Assembly: GCF_900105495.1 (NCBI RefSeq)
Contig: NZ_FNTF01000002.1
Coordinates: forward strand, 62,001 to 126,000
Origin: Pseudomonas frederiksbergensis
GTDB taxonomy: Bacteria > Pseudomonadota > Gammaproteobacteria > Pseudomonadales > Pseudomonadaceae
Reading direction: 5' to 3'
DNA: 64,000 nucleotides
Part shown: positions 9,053 to 18,020 of the stretch, one piece after another
How the letters are laid out: each line of letters opens with the position of its first letter
Numbering within the stretch: the stretch's first letter is position 1
Program-made: the position numbers and the translations under genes
Notes under the pieces: model-generated
What the model was told of the DNA's origin: nothing
Seen by the model: the letters and a program-made list of their open reading frames with translations, nothing else
Databases searched by the model: none

Positions 9053-10153
9053 CTAAATCCGCCCGATCGGTGCATACGGCGCCGGATCAATGATCGGCTC
9101 ACGCCCCAGCATCACATCCGCAAACAACTGACACGACGCAGGCGCCAGCACCAAGCCATTACGGTAATGCCCGCAATTCAGCCAAAGCCCTTCGAACCCC
9201 GGCACCCGACCGATGTAAGGAATGCCCTCCGGCGAGCCCGGGCGCAACCCGGCCCAATGACCGACGACCTCGGCATCCGCCAGTGCAGGAATCAACTCCA
9301 CCGCCGATGCCTTCAGGCTCTCCAGGGCAGATTCGGTCGGCGTTTTGTCGAAGCCTTCATGCTCCAGCGTACTGCCGATCAGAATGTGCCCGTCGCGCCG
9401 AGGAATCGCATAACGTCCCTTGGCCAGAACCATGCTCGGCAGGAAATCCGCTGCGCATTTGTAGAGAATCATCTGCCCTTTCACCGGTTCGACCGGCAGC
9501 TCCAGATCCAGGCTCTTGAGTAAATCACCGCTCCAGGCGCCCGCAGTCAGCACCACCTGATCACCATGAATCGCTCCCGCCGAGGTCTGCACCCCGACCA
9601 CCGTAGCGCCTTCACGGATAAATCCGCTGACTTCACACTGCTCATGAATCGTCACGTTCGGCAGCGCCAGCAACGCAGCCTTGAGGGACTTCACCAGCCG
9701 CGGGTTGCGAACATTGGCCACATCGGCCATGTAGATCGCCCGGGAAAAACCGCTCCCCAATACCGGCACCGCGTCGTGAGCCGCCGAGATATCCACAGCT
9801 CGTAACGGACGGTTTTCCCGCTCGGCCCAGGCCAGCGCCTCGGCCTCGTCATCCAGGTCCAGCCAGTACAACCCGGTGGTATGCACCTCGGGATCGACAC
9901 CGGTGGCGGCAAACAGTCGCTCACCCAGCTGTGGATAAAAATCCTGGGACCAATGCGCCAACGCGGTGACCGCCGGGCTGTAGCGCCACGGGTAGAGCGG
10001 AGAAACGATGCCGCCACCCGCCCAGGACGACTCCTGACCGACGTTCGAGCGATCCAGCAGCACAACGCTCTGCACTTCGGATGCGAGATTGAACGCCGTC
10101 AGCAGGCCAATCACGCCGCCGCCGACAATCACCACTTGCTGTTGCCTGGTCAT
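9053..10153 (-). CDS. thiO: Glycine oxidase ThiO (FAD-dependent)
   Basis: A 366-residue member of the DAO family. ThiO oxidises glycine to the imine used to build the thiazole ring of thiamine. The N-terminal dinucleotide-binding fold VVIVGGGVIGLLTAFNLA shows GxGxxG, and GLRPGSPEGIPYIG near the C-terminus is typical of the family. ATG 10153 is preferred over a TTG four codons upstream. It is on the same strand as pilE, 56 bases away, so it could be read through from the pilin cluster. A related D-amino-acid oxidase is the alternative call. In PAO1 thiO also lies next to the minor pilins. Confidence 0.9.
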   Translation of the reverse strand: MTRQQQVVIVGGGVIGLLTAFNLASEVQSVVLLDRSNVGQESSWAGGGIVSPLYPWRYSPAVTALAHWSQDFYPQLGERLFAATGVDPEVHTTGLYWLDLDDEAEALAWAERENRPLRAVDISAAHDAVPVLGSGFSRAIYMADVANVRNPRLVKSLKAALLALPNVTIHEQCEVSGFIREGATVVGVQTSAGAIHGDQVVLTAGAWSGDLLKSLDLELPVEPVKGQMILYKCAADFLPSMVLAKGRYAIPRRDGHILIGSTLEHEGFDKTPTESALESLKASAVELIPALADAEVVGHWAGLRPGSPEGIPYIGRVPGFEGLWLNCGHYRNGLVLAPASCQLFADVMLGREPIIDPAPYAPIGRI

Positions 10154-10209
10154 GTTCTGATCCAACCGTTAAATAGACAGAGGGTACAAAAGGCACCCGG
10201 AAAAGGAAC

Positions 10210-10605
10210 TCAGCGCCCCCAGCAATCCTTGGTCGTGGCCGTCGCATTGACCATGCTTCTGACGCCAGTGTTGGTGAGAGTGAAATCACCGCACTTGTCA
10301 GCGGCCATGGCCTTGCCGGGCTTGCGCACCGCCGTCAGCAGGAAGGTCTGATCGGTCAGGGTCGGGGTGATGGTGTAGAAGTCATTACCGGAGCTCAGGC
10401 CGGTGGCATTGGTGTAGACATTAGTCTTCGAATAGTGGCGTTCAAGGATCTGCGCTTGTTCGGAGAGCAGGCCGGCGACTTCAGTGCGTCGGCCCTTGTT
10501 CACATACTCGGTGAGGCTCGGGTAGCCAATGGTGATGACGATCCCGATGATCGCAATCACGATCATGATTTCGATCAGGGTAAAACCTCGGTTGGATCTG
10601 CGCAT
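10210..10605 (-). CDS. pilE: Minor type IV pilin PilE
   Basis: A 131-residue type IV prepilin. The leader MRRSNRG is cleaved by PilD before Phe, and the mature start FTLIEIMIVIAIIGIVITIGYP has the required Glu5 and the hydrophobic assembly helix. Cys residues near the C-terminus (DKCGDFT, KDCWGR) can form the usual D-loop disulfide. It is the last pilin gene of the cluster, 14 bases after pilY1, matching the pilE position in P. aeruginosa. Confidence 0.9.
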   Translation of the reverse strand: MRRSNRGFTLIEIMIVIAIIGIVITIGYPSLTEYVNKGRRTEVAGLLSEQAQILERHYSKTNVYTNATGLSSGNDFYTITPTLTDQTFLLTAVRKPGKAMAADKCGDFTLTNTGVRSMVNATATTKDCWGR

Positions 10606-10619
10606 GCCTCAACTCTCAC

Positions 10620-13600
10620 TTACTGTATTTGCCGCCACATGATGCGACGGCTGCCGCCGCTGCCGGGCTTTTCCACCAGGGAGCTGATGCCACCGCTGGA
10701 GTCGTTCACAATCTTGCGGGTCGCATTGTTGACGATCGCGTTCAGCGTCGGAATACCACCGGTGAAAATCACTCCGCTGGAGATCGAATCCTTGATGTCG
10801 ACCAACCCGTCGCCATTGCTGTCGAGCACCGCGTAATTGAGCATCTTACCGCTGAATGCATCGAGCTCGACCAGTTTGCCGGTACCGAAACTGGCGCAAG
10901 GATCGGTGGTGTCGACGCTGGCCGTGGTGAACACGATCCGGCTGGCCACCAGATTGGCCTGATTGATTACCCGCTCTCCCGTCAGCACGTTGTTGTACAC
11001 CAGCGGCAAGTACCAGCCTTTCTTCGCCGGGTAGATCACTTCGTTCTGGCTGGTGGTGATGAATTGCCCCGTGCTGCCCGAAAAAACGCCGGTCACCGCC
11101 TGCGCCTGCAAGCTGGAAGCGGTGACTTGTCCCGCGCCACCCTCCGCATCCCACACCGCGTAGAACGCCTGTAGATCCTTGTTGGTCTTGTCGGCCGCCT
11201 CATTGAATTTACCGGTACCGAAAAACACTTCCTTGCCGCCCAATGCGTGATCGGCCAGCAACGGTTGCGCAGTAATCGGTTGGGTCGCGCCGCCTGCCGT
11301 GGTGAAAAACGGCTTGCCGGAAAACGCCACGCCCCAGGTGTCGGAGCTAGTGCCACTCAAATCGAACTTCCACAATCGCCCTTTCAGATCGCCCCCATAG
11401 GCGGCCTGCACCACATTTTGCGAGTTGACCCTGAGCTTCACCGACGACAGGCCATTGGTGGTTTCCGTGCTGTCGACCACGATTTTCTTGATCAGCGAGC
11501 CGTCGCGGATATCCACCACATACAGCGCTGCCACCCCGGAGTTGCTGCCATAACCGTTGGAAATGAATGCCGCCCATCGACCGTCGGCCAAGCGGGCCAC
11601 TTCCGGTCGCGCGTAGGCATAACCCAGATCATTGAAAACGTTCGCCGTGTTTGCTGTGGCCGGCGCGCTGATCTCCCACAACGCTTTCGTTACGTTACCG
11701 GCCGATGCGTCGAACAGTTGCAGTGCATAAAAGGTTTTGCCGCCCGCCCCTGTTCCTCCAATCGCCAGGGTTTTCCAGGCGCTGTCGAGTTGGGTATCGA
11801 ACACGCCGACCTGACCGTCGACCAGGTATTTGTGGCTCACCCCATTGATGTAAGTGGGGTCAGCGATGTAGCGCAATGCTGGCAGCACACTGGAGGGCAT
11901 ATAACCGTAGCGTCTGACACCGCTGGTCGAGTTGATGACATTTACAAAACCGTCGTTGGCGTTCACCACAAGACTGGCGGTCATGTTGGCCGCTTTGATG
12001 GCGAGGTAGGAGCTGTAAGTGGTGTCACCCACCAGATCGGACGCGGTTTGGTCCGTGGGCCCGGCCAGCACGAGAGGCGAATTGATGATATCGCCGAGCA
12101 ATACACTGCGCGTTCTCAATCCGGTTTTGTTGGTGCCTTTGCTCCACTCCACCAGATCGCTGCCGGTGATACCCGTGGGCAGGTCCTGGCTGAGAGAGGT
12201 CTGCTGCGCCGAGGAAAAATTGCCGTAGGCCAGGGTAACAGCGGCGTTGGTCACGGTATTCCAGGACTGGTAGGTCGGCGCGGCAGCACCGGGCACGATG
12301 GTGGTATCGGTCGTCCACAGCACTGCGGCCGTGTTCACCGCGCCAGCCGATGTGAAGCCAAAAGACTTGATGGTGCCGCGCCAGTCCTTGGGGTCGTAGC
12401 TGGTCTGGAAGTAACTTGAATTGCTGGACAACGTCGTGCCGTTGGCCACACCACTGCCGCCAGAGCCCGCCTTGGAGGTGATGTCGCTGAGGGCTGAAGA
12501 CAGCGAGCTGTTGAGCCCGGTGTCATCAGTCGCCTGGTAGTACTTGCCCTGCCCGTAGGTCGCGGCGTCCGCCAGCATTTGGTTTGCCGCGGCAAACCCC
12601 ACGGTGTAGGTACTCATGTTCTGCCGAGGAAAATCCGCGGCATCCCAGCTTTTGCCAGCGGCATCGACTCCCGTGGAGCGCATGTCGATATCGAAGGCAA
12701 ACTTGGCGATGTCATCCAGGTACAGGGTATCGCCCTCGTCGTCGCCAAAGCGGTTAGCGCCATCGTTGTTGCTGATCCCGTCCCAGTTCGGCAAGAGGCT
12801 CCCAGCCAGCGGATCGTCAGGGGGGAAGGTTCGGTCGTAGGTGGGCAGTCCATCGGTGATCACCACCCCATAGTTTCTCTGGCAGCGATACTGAACCGGG
12901 CTGGTATAGGTGGTGGGCCTCGAGTTGTTGTACGGCGTCATGCCACGAAAATAACGGGTGATCTCGTAATAGGCTTCAGCCAAGGGCGTATTGGCCTGGG
13001 CGCTCAGTTCATCGATTCCGGCGATCAAGTCATTGTAGTTTTCATCGGCCTGAGCCTGGGTCACGGAGCCGCTGACGGCCGCCAAATCGCTGATCGAACG
13101 GACGATGTAACCGCCGTCATTCTTATGGTTGCCGACCGCCAGGTTGAACGTCGCCAGACCAATGCGCAGCGAGCGGTTGCTGGCCACCAACGTCTTGGAA
13201 ACGTTGCGCGCCACATTCATCCGGTAATCATTGGGAATCGAGCCATCGGTGAAATCCCGGTCGGAATTCTTTGCAAGGCTTACCAGATACGACAGGTATT
13301 TCGCCGAATAGCGAGTGTCCTCCCCCCCCACCGGATCGGGAAGCTTCAGGCAAAACGAATCCTGACCGATAACACTGTTGCTATAAAAACCGTACCAATC
13401 CTTCGAACAGGTTCCTCGAGTCAAACTCGACAAGGAAATATTGCTGTCGGTCATATCAAGTTCCCGCCCTTTCGAGCAGGAGCCATTCGAGAGGCAAATA
13501 CTCACCTGAGGACGCGCAATCGTCGGGTCGAAGTCAGCCGCCCAGATAATGCTGTTCATACTCCCCGAGTCATCGAGTAACAGCATCACATTGGGGGCCA

Positions 13601-13739
13601 CGGCGGCGGCATTCAACAGCGGCGAATCCGAGGGTGTGAAGGCATATGTCGGCGCTGCCAGATAAAGGCTCGACGCCGCGCCGCAGAACAACTGCAACAA
13701 CCAACGGCGCCAGCCTGTGCGGGCCTCAGTACTTCGCAT
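10620..13739 (-). CDS. pilY1: Type IV pilus tip-associated protein PilY1
   Basis: PilY1 sits at the pilus tip or cell surface and supports pilus extension and surface sensing. The 1039-residue protein, from ATG 13739 with GGAGAG upstream, has a signal-peptide-like segment (WRRWLLQLFCGAASSLYLAAPTYA trimmed at its ends), then a von Willebrand A-like region with the metal-site motif DDSGSM near residue 58, and a C-terminal beta-propeller-like domain. The loop LDSNGDGLVDIKD near residue 980 fits the Ca-binding site known in P. aeruginosa PilY1. It overlaps pilX by 14 bases. Confidence 0.93.
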   Translation of the reverse strand: MRSTEARTGWRRWLLQLFCGAASSLYLAAPTYAFTPSDSPLLNAAAVAPNVMLLLDDSGSMNSIIWAADFDPTIARPQVSICLSNGSCSKGRELDMTDSNISLSSLTRGTCSKDWYGFYSNSVIGQDSFCLKLPDPVGGEDTRYSAKYLSYLVSLAKNSDRDFTDGSIPNDYRMNVARNVSKTLVASNRSLRIGLATFNLAVGNHKNDGGYIVRSISDLAAVSGSVTQAQADENYNDLIAGIDELSAQANTPLAEAYYEITRYFRGMTPYNNSRPTTYTSPVQYRCQRNYGVVITDGLPTYDRTFPPDDPLAGSLLPNWDGISNNDGANRFGDDEGDTLYLDDIAKFAFDIDMRSTGVDAAGKSWDAADFPRQNMSTYTVGFAAANQMLADAATYGQGKYYQATDDTGLNSSLSSALSDITSKAGSGGSGVANGTTLSSNSSYFQTSYDPKDWRGTIKSFGFTSAGAVNTAAVLWTTDTTIVPGAAAPTYQSWNTVTNAAVTLAYGNFSSAQQTSLSQDLPTGITGSDLVEWSKGTNKTGLRTRSVLLGDIINSPLVLAGPTDQTASDLVGDTTYSSYLAIKAANMTASLVVNANDGFVNVINSTSGVRRYGYMPSSVLPALRYIADPTYINGVSHKYLVDGQVGVFDTQLDSAWKTLAIGGTGAGGKTFYALQLFDASAGNVTKALWEISAPATANTANVFNDLGYAYARPEVARLADGRWAAFISNGYGSNSGVAALYVVDIRDGSLIKKIVVDSTETTNGLSSVKLRVNSQNVVQAAYGGDLKGRLWKFDLSGTSSDTWGVAFSGKPFFTTAGGATQPITAQPLLADHALGGKEVFFGTGKFNEAADKTNKDLQAFYAVWDAEGGAGQVTASSLQAQAVTGVFSGSTGQFITTSQNEVIYPAKKGWYLPLVYNNVLTGERVINQANLVASRIVFTTASVDTTDPCASFGTGKLVELDAFSGKMLNYAVLDSNGDGLVDIKDSISSGVIFTGGIPTLNAIVNNATRKIVNDSSGGISSLVEKPGSGGSRRIMWRQIQ

Positions 13740-14205
13740 AGATACTCTCCACCACACTGCGCGAGTTGCCCGCGATGCCCACGGCGGTCACCCGGTACAG
13801 CGTTGCCGACGTGTTGCTCGGCACGTTCACGGCGGTCAGGGTGGTGCCGATGTTCTGCACCCCGTAAAAGCCGCTACCAGAGGCGATCCAGGCCACCCCC
13901 GATGTTGAGTTGAACCCGGCGACGGTTATGACCGACGCTTCGGCCGGCGGCGCACATTGAATGGTGCCGCTGCAAACCGGCAAGGAATAGGTATCCAGTT
14001 GCACCGCGCTTTCGCCGACACGCAATGCCGCTTCTGCGCCCTGGAACGACTGGTTGCGCAGGATCACACTGCTGGCCATTTTTTCCTGCAACGTGGCGCT
14101 CTGCATTGATGAAAGCCCGATCAACGTCAGCACCAGGAGAAACACCAGGCTGACCAACAGCGCCATGCCGCGCTGGGCGTGAGGGGTCATGGGAGCATTT
14201 CTCAT
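13726..14205 (-). CDS. pilX: Minor pilin PilX
   Basis: A 159-residue prepilin-like protein. The chosen ATG (14205) follows a strong GGGGAGG. The leader ends AQRG and the mature N-terminus begins MALLVSLVFLLVLTLIG. Unlike the other minor pilins here it lacks Glu5, as is usual for PilX/GspK-type tip subunits. An in-frame extension upstream of the start overlaps pilW and does not look like pilin. The stop overlaps pilY1, indicating coupling. It is expected to form the priming complex with PilV, PilW and FimU. Confidence 0.9.
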   Translation of the reverse strand: MRNAPMTPHAQRGMALLVSLVFLLVLTLIGLSSMQSATLQEKMASSVILRNQSFQGAEAALRVGESAVQLDTYSLPVCSGTIQCAPPAEASVITVAGFNSTSGVAWIASGSGFYGVQNIGTTLTAVNVPSNTSATLYRVTAVGIAGNSRSVVESIYAKY

Positions 14206-14216
14206 CGGCCCTCCCC

Positions 14217-14930
14217 TCATGGCAACCGGTTGCGCAAGGCGGCAACCACGTTGAAGGTTTGTTCGCGTACCCGGTCGTTGGGGTCGGTCAGCGTCAGCGT
14301 CAGTCGCACACTGCGGATTCTTGCCGGATCGGATGGGTTGCTGCTGTAGGTAGAGGCGGCCGAATCGGTGGCCGAACTGGCGAGGCCGAAGCTCACATTG
14401 AAGGCCCTGACATTGTTCACCAGCACCTGTTGCGTCGGCGTGCCGGCACCGGAGCCCATCAGCAGTTGGTTGTTGTTGAAGCTGTAGACCAATCGCCGGA
14501 TCGGAAATGCCAACTGCCCAGACGTCGGCGTTCGTGCATCGGTGTAGGCCGTTGCGGTGTTGCGGCAATCGGAAATCACCGTCCAGGTTGGCACCCCGCC
14601 ACTGCCGCCGACATCGGCGGTAACCAGCGTTAATTTAAGATTGGCATTGTCCCAACTGATCGGCGTGATTTGACTGGCGTTGAAGTTCCCGGCCGAGCTG
14701 GCGTCGATAATCGTGCCCAGGCAACCGAACATGCCGACCATGCGGATTTCCTGAATCATTTTGCTCAGGACGAACCGTGCATCTTCCTGCATGCCGGCGG
14801 CGGTGCTCTGACTGACGTAGGTGTTTTTAGCGGCGATAAAGATCTGCGCCACACCCAGCACCACAACCAGACTCAACGCCAGGGCGATCAGTAATTCGAT
14901 CAGGCCGAACCCTTTGCTGGCTCTGATCAT
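14217..14930 (-). CDS. pilW: Minor pilin PilW
   Basis: A 237-residue prepilin with leader MIRASKG and mature start FGLIELLIALALSLVVVLG, including Glu5. The PilW-specific C-terminal region ends in a typical segment, TLTDPNDRVREQTFN. The start overlaps the pilV stop by four bases (ATGA), and pilX follows after an 11-base gap. In P. aeruginosa PilW is a GspJ-like member of the tip priming complex; the same role is inferred here. Confidence 0.9.
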   Translation of the reverse strand: MIRASKGFGLIELLIALALSLVVVLGVAQIFIAAKNTYVSQSTAAGMQEDARFVLSKMIQEIRMVGMFGCLGTIIDASSAGNFNASQITPISWDNANLKLTLVTADVGGSGGVPTWTVISDCRNTATAYTDARTPTSGQLAFPIRRLVYSFNNNQLLMGSGAGTPTQQVLVNNVRAFNVSFGLASSATDSAASTYSSNPSDPARIRSVRLTLTLTDPNDRVREQTFNVVAALRNRLP

Positions 14931-15376
14931 GGTGTTGTCGCCGGATCAACGGTGGCGCGGCTGGTAAGGACAAAACTGCGGCGCGAATCGGCGGTATTGG
15001 CGGCCCGTGAGTCGTCCCAGGTGATGGTAATGGTGTACACCCGCTGGTTGCGGGTGATGCTGCCGGTCGCCGTGGCGCCGGCGAAATTGACGATGTTGCT
15101 GGTGAAATCGTAAAGGTCCTGATCCCGGGCCACGCTCAGGTTGCCCGAGGTCGGAGGCGTGACGGTGTAGTCGGCGCCGGAGTTGGCGCGAATGCGGTCC
15201 ATCATGTCGTAGGCGATGAAACTCGCCTGGCTGGTCATCCGCGAGCTGTCAGTGTATTTCAGCGCATTGAGCTGAATCGCCGCCGCGCCCAACAACCCTA
15301 CGGCCAGCACCAACAACGCGACCAGTACCTCGATCAGCGTCATGCCTTCCTGTGCGCGCTTGCTCCAACCCCTCAT
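14927..15376 (-). CDS. pilV: Minor pilin PilV
   Basis: A 149-residue prepilin. Starting at ATG 15376, which overlaps the fimU stop in ATGA fashion, the leader is MRGWSKRAQEG and the mature helix MTLIEVLVALLVLAVGLLG carries Glu5. The segment IAYDMMDRIRANSG is typical of PilV/GspI. Upstream in-frame Met codons would extend into fimU and are unlikely. It is tightly coupled to both neighbours. Confidence 0.9.
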   Translation of the reverse strand: MRGWSKRAQEGMTLIEVLVALLVLAVGLLGAAAIQLNALKYTDSSRMTSQASFIAYDMMDRIRANSGADYTVTPPTSGNLSVARDQDLYDFTSNIVNFAGATATGSITRNQRVYTITITWDDSRAANTADSRRSFVLTSRATVDPATTP

Positions 15377-15846
15377 CCGCAACTTCCACCCAATAGAATT
15401 CGTCCGTTCAAACACACATTCAGCGTCCTGCTCTGCGCCCCCAGTACATAACCGATCACGACCGCCGTGGACGGCGCCGACAAACCGCCCAGATTGTTGA
15501 AATCAATTGCGGTCACTCCTGAGGTTAGCGTCAGAGTCGCCCCGCTGCTCATTGCTGGAACAACCCGCAATACATTGGCCGGATTGCCAGTACCGTCATA
15601 AACGGTCAACTCGCCGGTCCAGACACTGTCGTCTGCTGTCGGGCGAACCCGGGTGGTAACGCCCCGGTCGATAGCCTCAAGCCGGGCGAAATTGAGCGCG
15701 CGTTGCAGGTCGCCGATCTCGGTATCGGCCTTGGTGTTTTGCACCGAGCGGGTAAACGCCGGCACGGCCAAGGTGATCAGGATCAGAAACACGGCGAGCG
15801 CGATCAGCAGCTCGACCAGCGTGAAACCTTTTGTACGATGATCCAT
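15373..15846 (-). CDS. fimU: Minor pilin FimU (GspH-like)
   Basis: A 157-residue prepilin from ATG 15846 with leader MDHRTKG and mature start FTLVELLIALAVFLILITLAVPAF. A GspH/FimT C-terminal domain follows, ending CLNGRILLGGSCG with two Cys. It is the first gene of the minus-strand minor-pilin cluster, and its start faces divergent fimT across 131 bases that should hold both promoters. FimU versus a second FimT is decided mainly by position ahead of pilV. Confidence 0.83.
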   Translation of the reverse strand: MDHRTKGFTLVELLIALAVFLILITLAVPAFTRSVQNTKADTEIGDLQRALNFARLEAIDRGVTTRVRPTADDSVWTGELTVYDGTGNPANVLRVVPAMSSGATLTLTSGVTAIDFNNLGGLSAPSTAVVIGYVLGAQSRTLNVCLNGRILLGGSCG

Positions 15847-15977
15847 CGGTGCCCTCCGTTGCCGTCGGCTATACCTGCTTCTACACGCTAGAACATTCGA
15901 CCGGCAGATGTACGGTTGTTTTGCCATTACTCGCGCAGGGATCGCGCGGGCCGCAGCACTCCAGGGAGGGAGATGAC

Positions 15978-16535
15978 ATGCATCAGCGAGGTTTCAGCCT
16001 GATCGAACTGCTCATGGGACTGACAATTGTCGGGATTGTTCTGCTGTTGGTCAGTCCGGCGTTTGCTGCACTGACTGAATCGAACTATCGCGAGCAGATG
16101 GCCGAGTCGCTTATCAGTGGTATACGCAACGCCAGAACCGTTGCCATCACTCGCAATCAGAGCGTCGTGATTCACGCCATCAACGGTGACTGGAGTGAGG
16201 GCTGGCGGATCATTCTGGATATCAGTGGCAAAGGGGCGGAGGACAACAGCAATCCGCTGCTGGTCGAGCGCGCGAGTGGCACTCGGGTGCCGATTGTCGG
16301 CAATTGGCCGGTCAGGCGATACATACGCTTCAACAGTAATGGCGAGCCACAGATGCCCGGCCGGGCCTTTCAAGCGGGGACATTGCACATTTGCGCCGCC
16401 GGCGAACCGGTCACTCAGCTGCAGGTGGTGCTGGCTGCGACCGGCCGTGTCAGCCTGCGCAGCCATAAGGCTGAGCAGGCGCTGTGTCCAGCGGGCAAAA
16501 ACGTTAAAGCAGGGAGCGCACGCGCAACTCTTTAG
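15978..16535 (+). CDS. fimT: FimT-like prepilin, divergent from the minor-pilin cluster
   Basis: A 185-residue GspH/FimT-type pseudopilin. The start at 15978 has GGGAGGGAG just upstream. The very short leader MHQRG precedes [21 protein letters not shown] with Glu5. The body contains [13 protein letters not shown] and ends with a basic Cys-containing tail. It is transcribed away from fimU, and its last 32 bases overlap the 3-prime end of ispH in antisense. The fimT assignment is by family. In related bacteria FimT-type pilins can bind DNA for uptake; the basic tail would be compatible, but this is inference. Confidence 0.8.
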   Translation: MHQRGFSLIELLMGLTIVGIVLLLVSPAFAALTESNYREQMAESLISGIRNARTVAITRNQSVVIHAINGDWSEGWRIILDISGKGAEDNSNPLLVERASGTRVPIVGNWPVRRYIRFNSNGEPQMPGRAFQAGTLHICAAGEPVTQLQVVLAATGRVSLRSHKAEQALCPAGKNVKAGSARATL

Positions 16536-17451
16536 GCATGGAGAAGGTGATGTTCTCCTCGCGACCGGCCAGCTCATCGGCACCGGTAGCGCCCCACGCC
16601 TGCAACTGCTGGATCACGCCACGCACCAGCACTTCCGGTGCGGAGGCGCCAGCGGTGATGCCGATTCGCTCGACACCGTCGAACCAGCTCTTTTGCAGGT
16701 CTTCGGCGCCATCGATCAGATAGGCCGGGGTGGCCATGCGCTCGGCCAGTTCACGCAGGCGATTGGAGTTGGAGCTGTTCGGGCTGCCGACCACCAGGAC
16801 CACGTCGCATTCGTCGGCCAGTTGCTTGACCGCGTCCTGACGGTTTTGCGTGGCATAGCAGATGTCGTCCTTGCGCGGACCGCCGATGGCCGGGAACCGA
16901 GTACGCAAGGCGTCGATTACGCGACTGGTATCGTCCATGGACAGGGTGGTCTGGGTGACGAAGGCGAGTCTTTCAGGGTTGTTCACCTGCAATTCGGCGA
17001 CGTCTTTTTCGTCTTCGACCAGATAGATCGCGCCGCCATTGCTGCCATCGTATTGGCCCATGGTGCCTTCGACTTCCGGGTGACCGGCGTGGCCGATGAG
17101 GATGCATTCACGGCCATCGCGGCTGTAGCGTGCCACTTCGATGTGTACCTTGGTCACCAGCGGGCACGTGGCGTCGAACACCTTCAGGCCACGGCCAGCG
17201 GCTTCAGTGCGCACAGCCTGGGAAACACCGTGGGCGCTGAAGATCACGATCACGTCATCGGGCACCTGATCCAGTTCTTCGACGAAAATTGCCCCGCGAG
17301 CACGCAGGTCTTCGACGACGAATTTGTTGTGGACCACTTCGTGGCGCACATAGATCGGCGGCCCGAAGACTTCCAGGGCGCGATTGACGATTTCAATCGC
17401 CCGGTCCACACCGGCGCAGAAGCCACGGGGGTTGGCGAGTTTGATTTGCAT
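16504..17451 (-). CDS. ispH: 4-hydroxy-3-methylbut-2-enyl diphosphate reductase IspH
   Basis: The last enzyme of the MEP pathway, an iron-sulfur protein making IPP and DMAPP. The 315 residues include the N-terminal [13 protein letters not shown] with the first cluster Cys, [12 protein letters not shown] with the second, and a third Cys in [19 protein letters not shown] and the TQTTLS segment are also typical. It follows fkpB in the ileS-lspA-fkpB-ispH run, separated by a large palindrome, and its 3-prime end overlaps fimT in antisense by 32 bases. Confidence 0.97.
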   Translation of the reverse strand: MQIKLANPRGFCAGVDRAIEIVNRALEVFGPPIYVRHEVVHNKFVVEDLRARGAIFVEELDQVPDDVIVIFSAHGVSQAVRTEAAGRGLKVFDATCPLVTKVHIEVARYSRDGRECILIGHAGHPEVEGTMGQYDGSNGGAIYLVEDEKDVAELQVNNPERLAFVTQTTLSMDDTSRVIDALRTRFPAIGGPRKDDICYATQNRQDAVKQLADECDVVLVVGSPNSSNSNRLRELAERMATPAYLIDGAEDLQKSWFDGVERIGITAGASAPEVLVRGVIQQLQAWGATGADELAGREENITFSMPKELRVRSLL

Positions 17452-17504
17452 GCGGTGCCTCGTGTCTTGCGCGCAAGAAATAGCGAAAACAGTGAAAACT
17501 TAAT

Positions 17505-17564
17505 GTGGGAGCGAGCCTTTGTGGTGAGGGGATTTATCCCCTCGCCACAAAGGCTCGCTCCTAC
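17505..17564. repeat. REP-like long palindrome between fkpB and ispH
   Basis: Arms of about 29 bases beginning GTGGGAGCGAGCCTTTGTGG and ending CCACAAAGGCTCGCTCCTAC fold into one near-perfect hairpin with a two-base loop. The outer part matches the REP sequences elsewhere in the window, but the interior (TTTGTGG, GAGGGGAT) differs. It lies in the short gap inside an operon and could attenuate or stabilise the ispH part of the message. Confidence 0.85.
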
Positions 17565-17567
17565 AAG

Positions 17568-18020
17568 TTACAACGATTTGACGTTGATGATCTCGACGTC
17601 AAAGGTCAATGCCTTGCCGGCCAGCGGGTGGTTGAAGTCGATGGTCACTTGCTCGTCATCGAACTCTTTCACAACGCCAGGCAGTTCAGTATTGGCCGCA
17701 TCGTTGAAGATCACCAGCAAGCCAGGCGACAGATCCATGTCCTTGAACTGCGAGCGCGGGATGATCTGTACGTTCTGCGGGTTGGGTTGGCCAAAAGCGT
17801 TTTCCGGCGCAATCGTCAGCGTACGCTTGTCGCCAGCCTTGAAGCCGAACAGCGCTGCTTCGAAACCTGGCAACAGGTTGCCGTCGCCGACCTTGAAGGT
17901 CGCCGGGGCTTTGTCGAAGGTGCTGTCGACCGTGTCGCCGTTCTCCAGGCGCAGTGCAAAGTGCAAGGTGACTTCCGTGTTCTGGCGGATGCGTTGCTCA
18001 GCCAATACCTGTTCAGTCAT
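17568..18020 (-). CDS. fkpB: FKBP-type peptidyl-prolyl isomerase FkpB (SlpA-like)
   Basis: A 150-residue cytosolic prolyl isomerase and chaperone of the SlyD/SlpA branch. Start ATG 18020 ([11 protein letters not shown]) overlaps the lspA stop by eight bases. The FKBP core LENGDTVDSTFDKAPATF and GNLLPGFEAALFGFKAGDK is split by the insert-in-flap domain (AFGQPNPQNVQIIPRSQF), as in the family. It is part of the ileS-lspA-fkpB-ispH operon conserved in gamma-proteobacteria. Confidence 0.93.
   Translation of the reverse strand: MTEQVLAEQRIRQNTEVTLHFALRLENGDTVDSTFDKAPATFKVGDGNLLPGFEAALFGFKAGDKRTLTIAPENAFGQPNPQNVQIIPRSQFKDMDLSPGLLVIFNDAANTELPGVVKEFDDEQVTIDFNHPLAGKALTFDVEIINVKSL

Noticed and set aside
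14206..14568. N-terminal extension of the pilX frame upstream of 14205
   Set aside because: It overlaps pilW, has no pilin features, and ATG 14205 has a strong ribosome-binding site.
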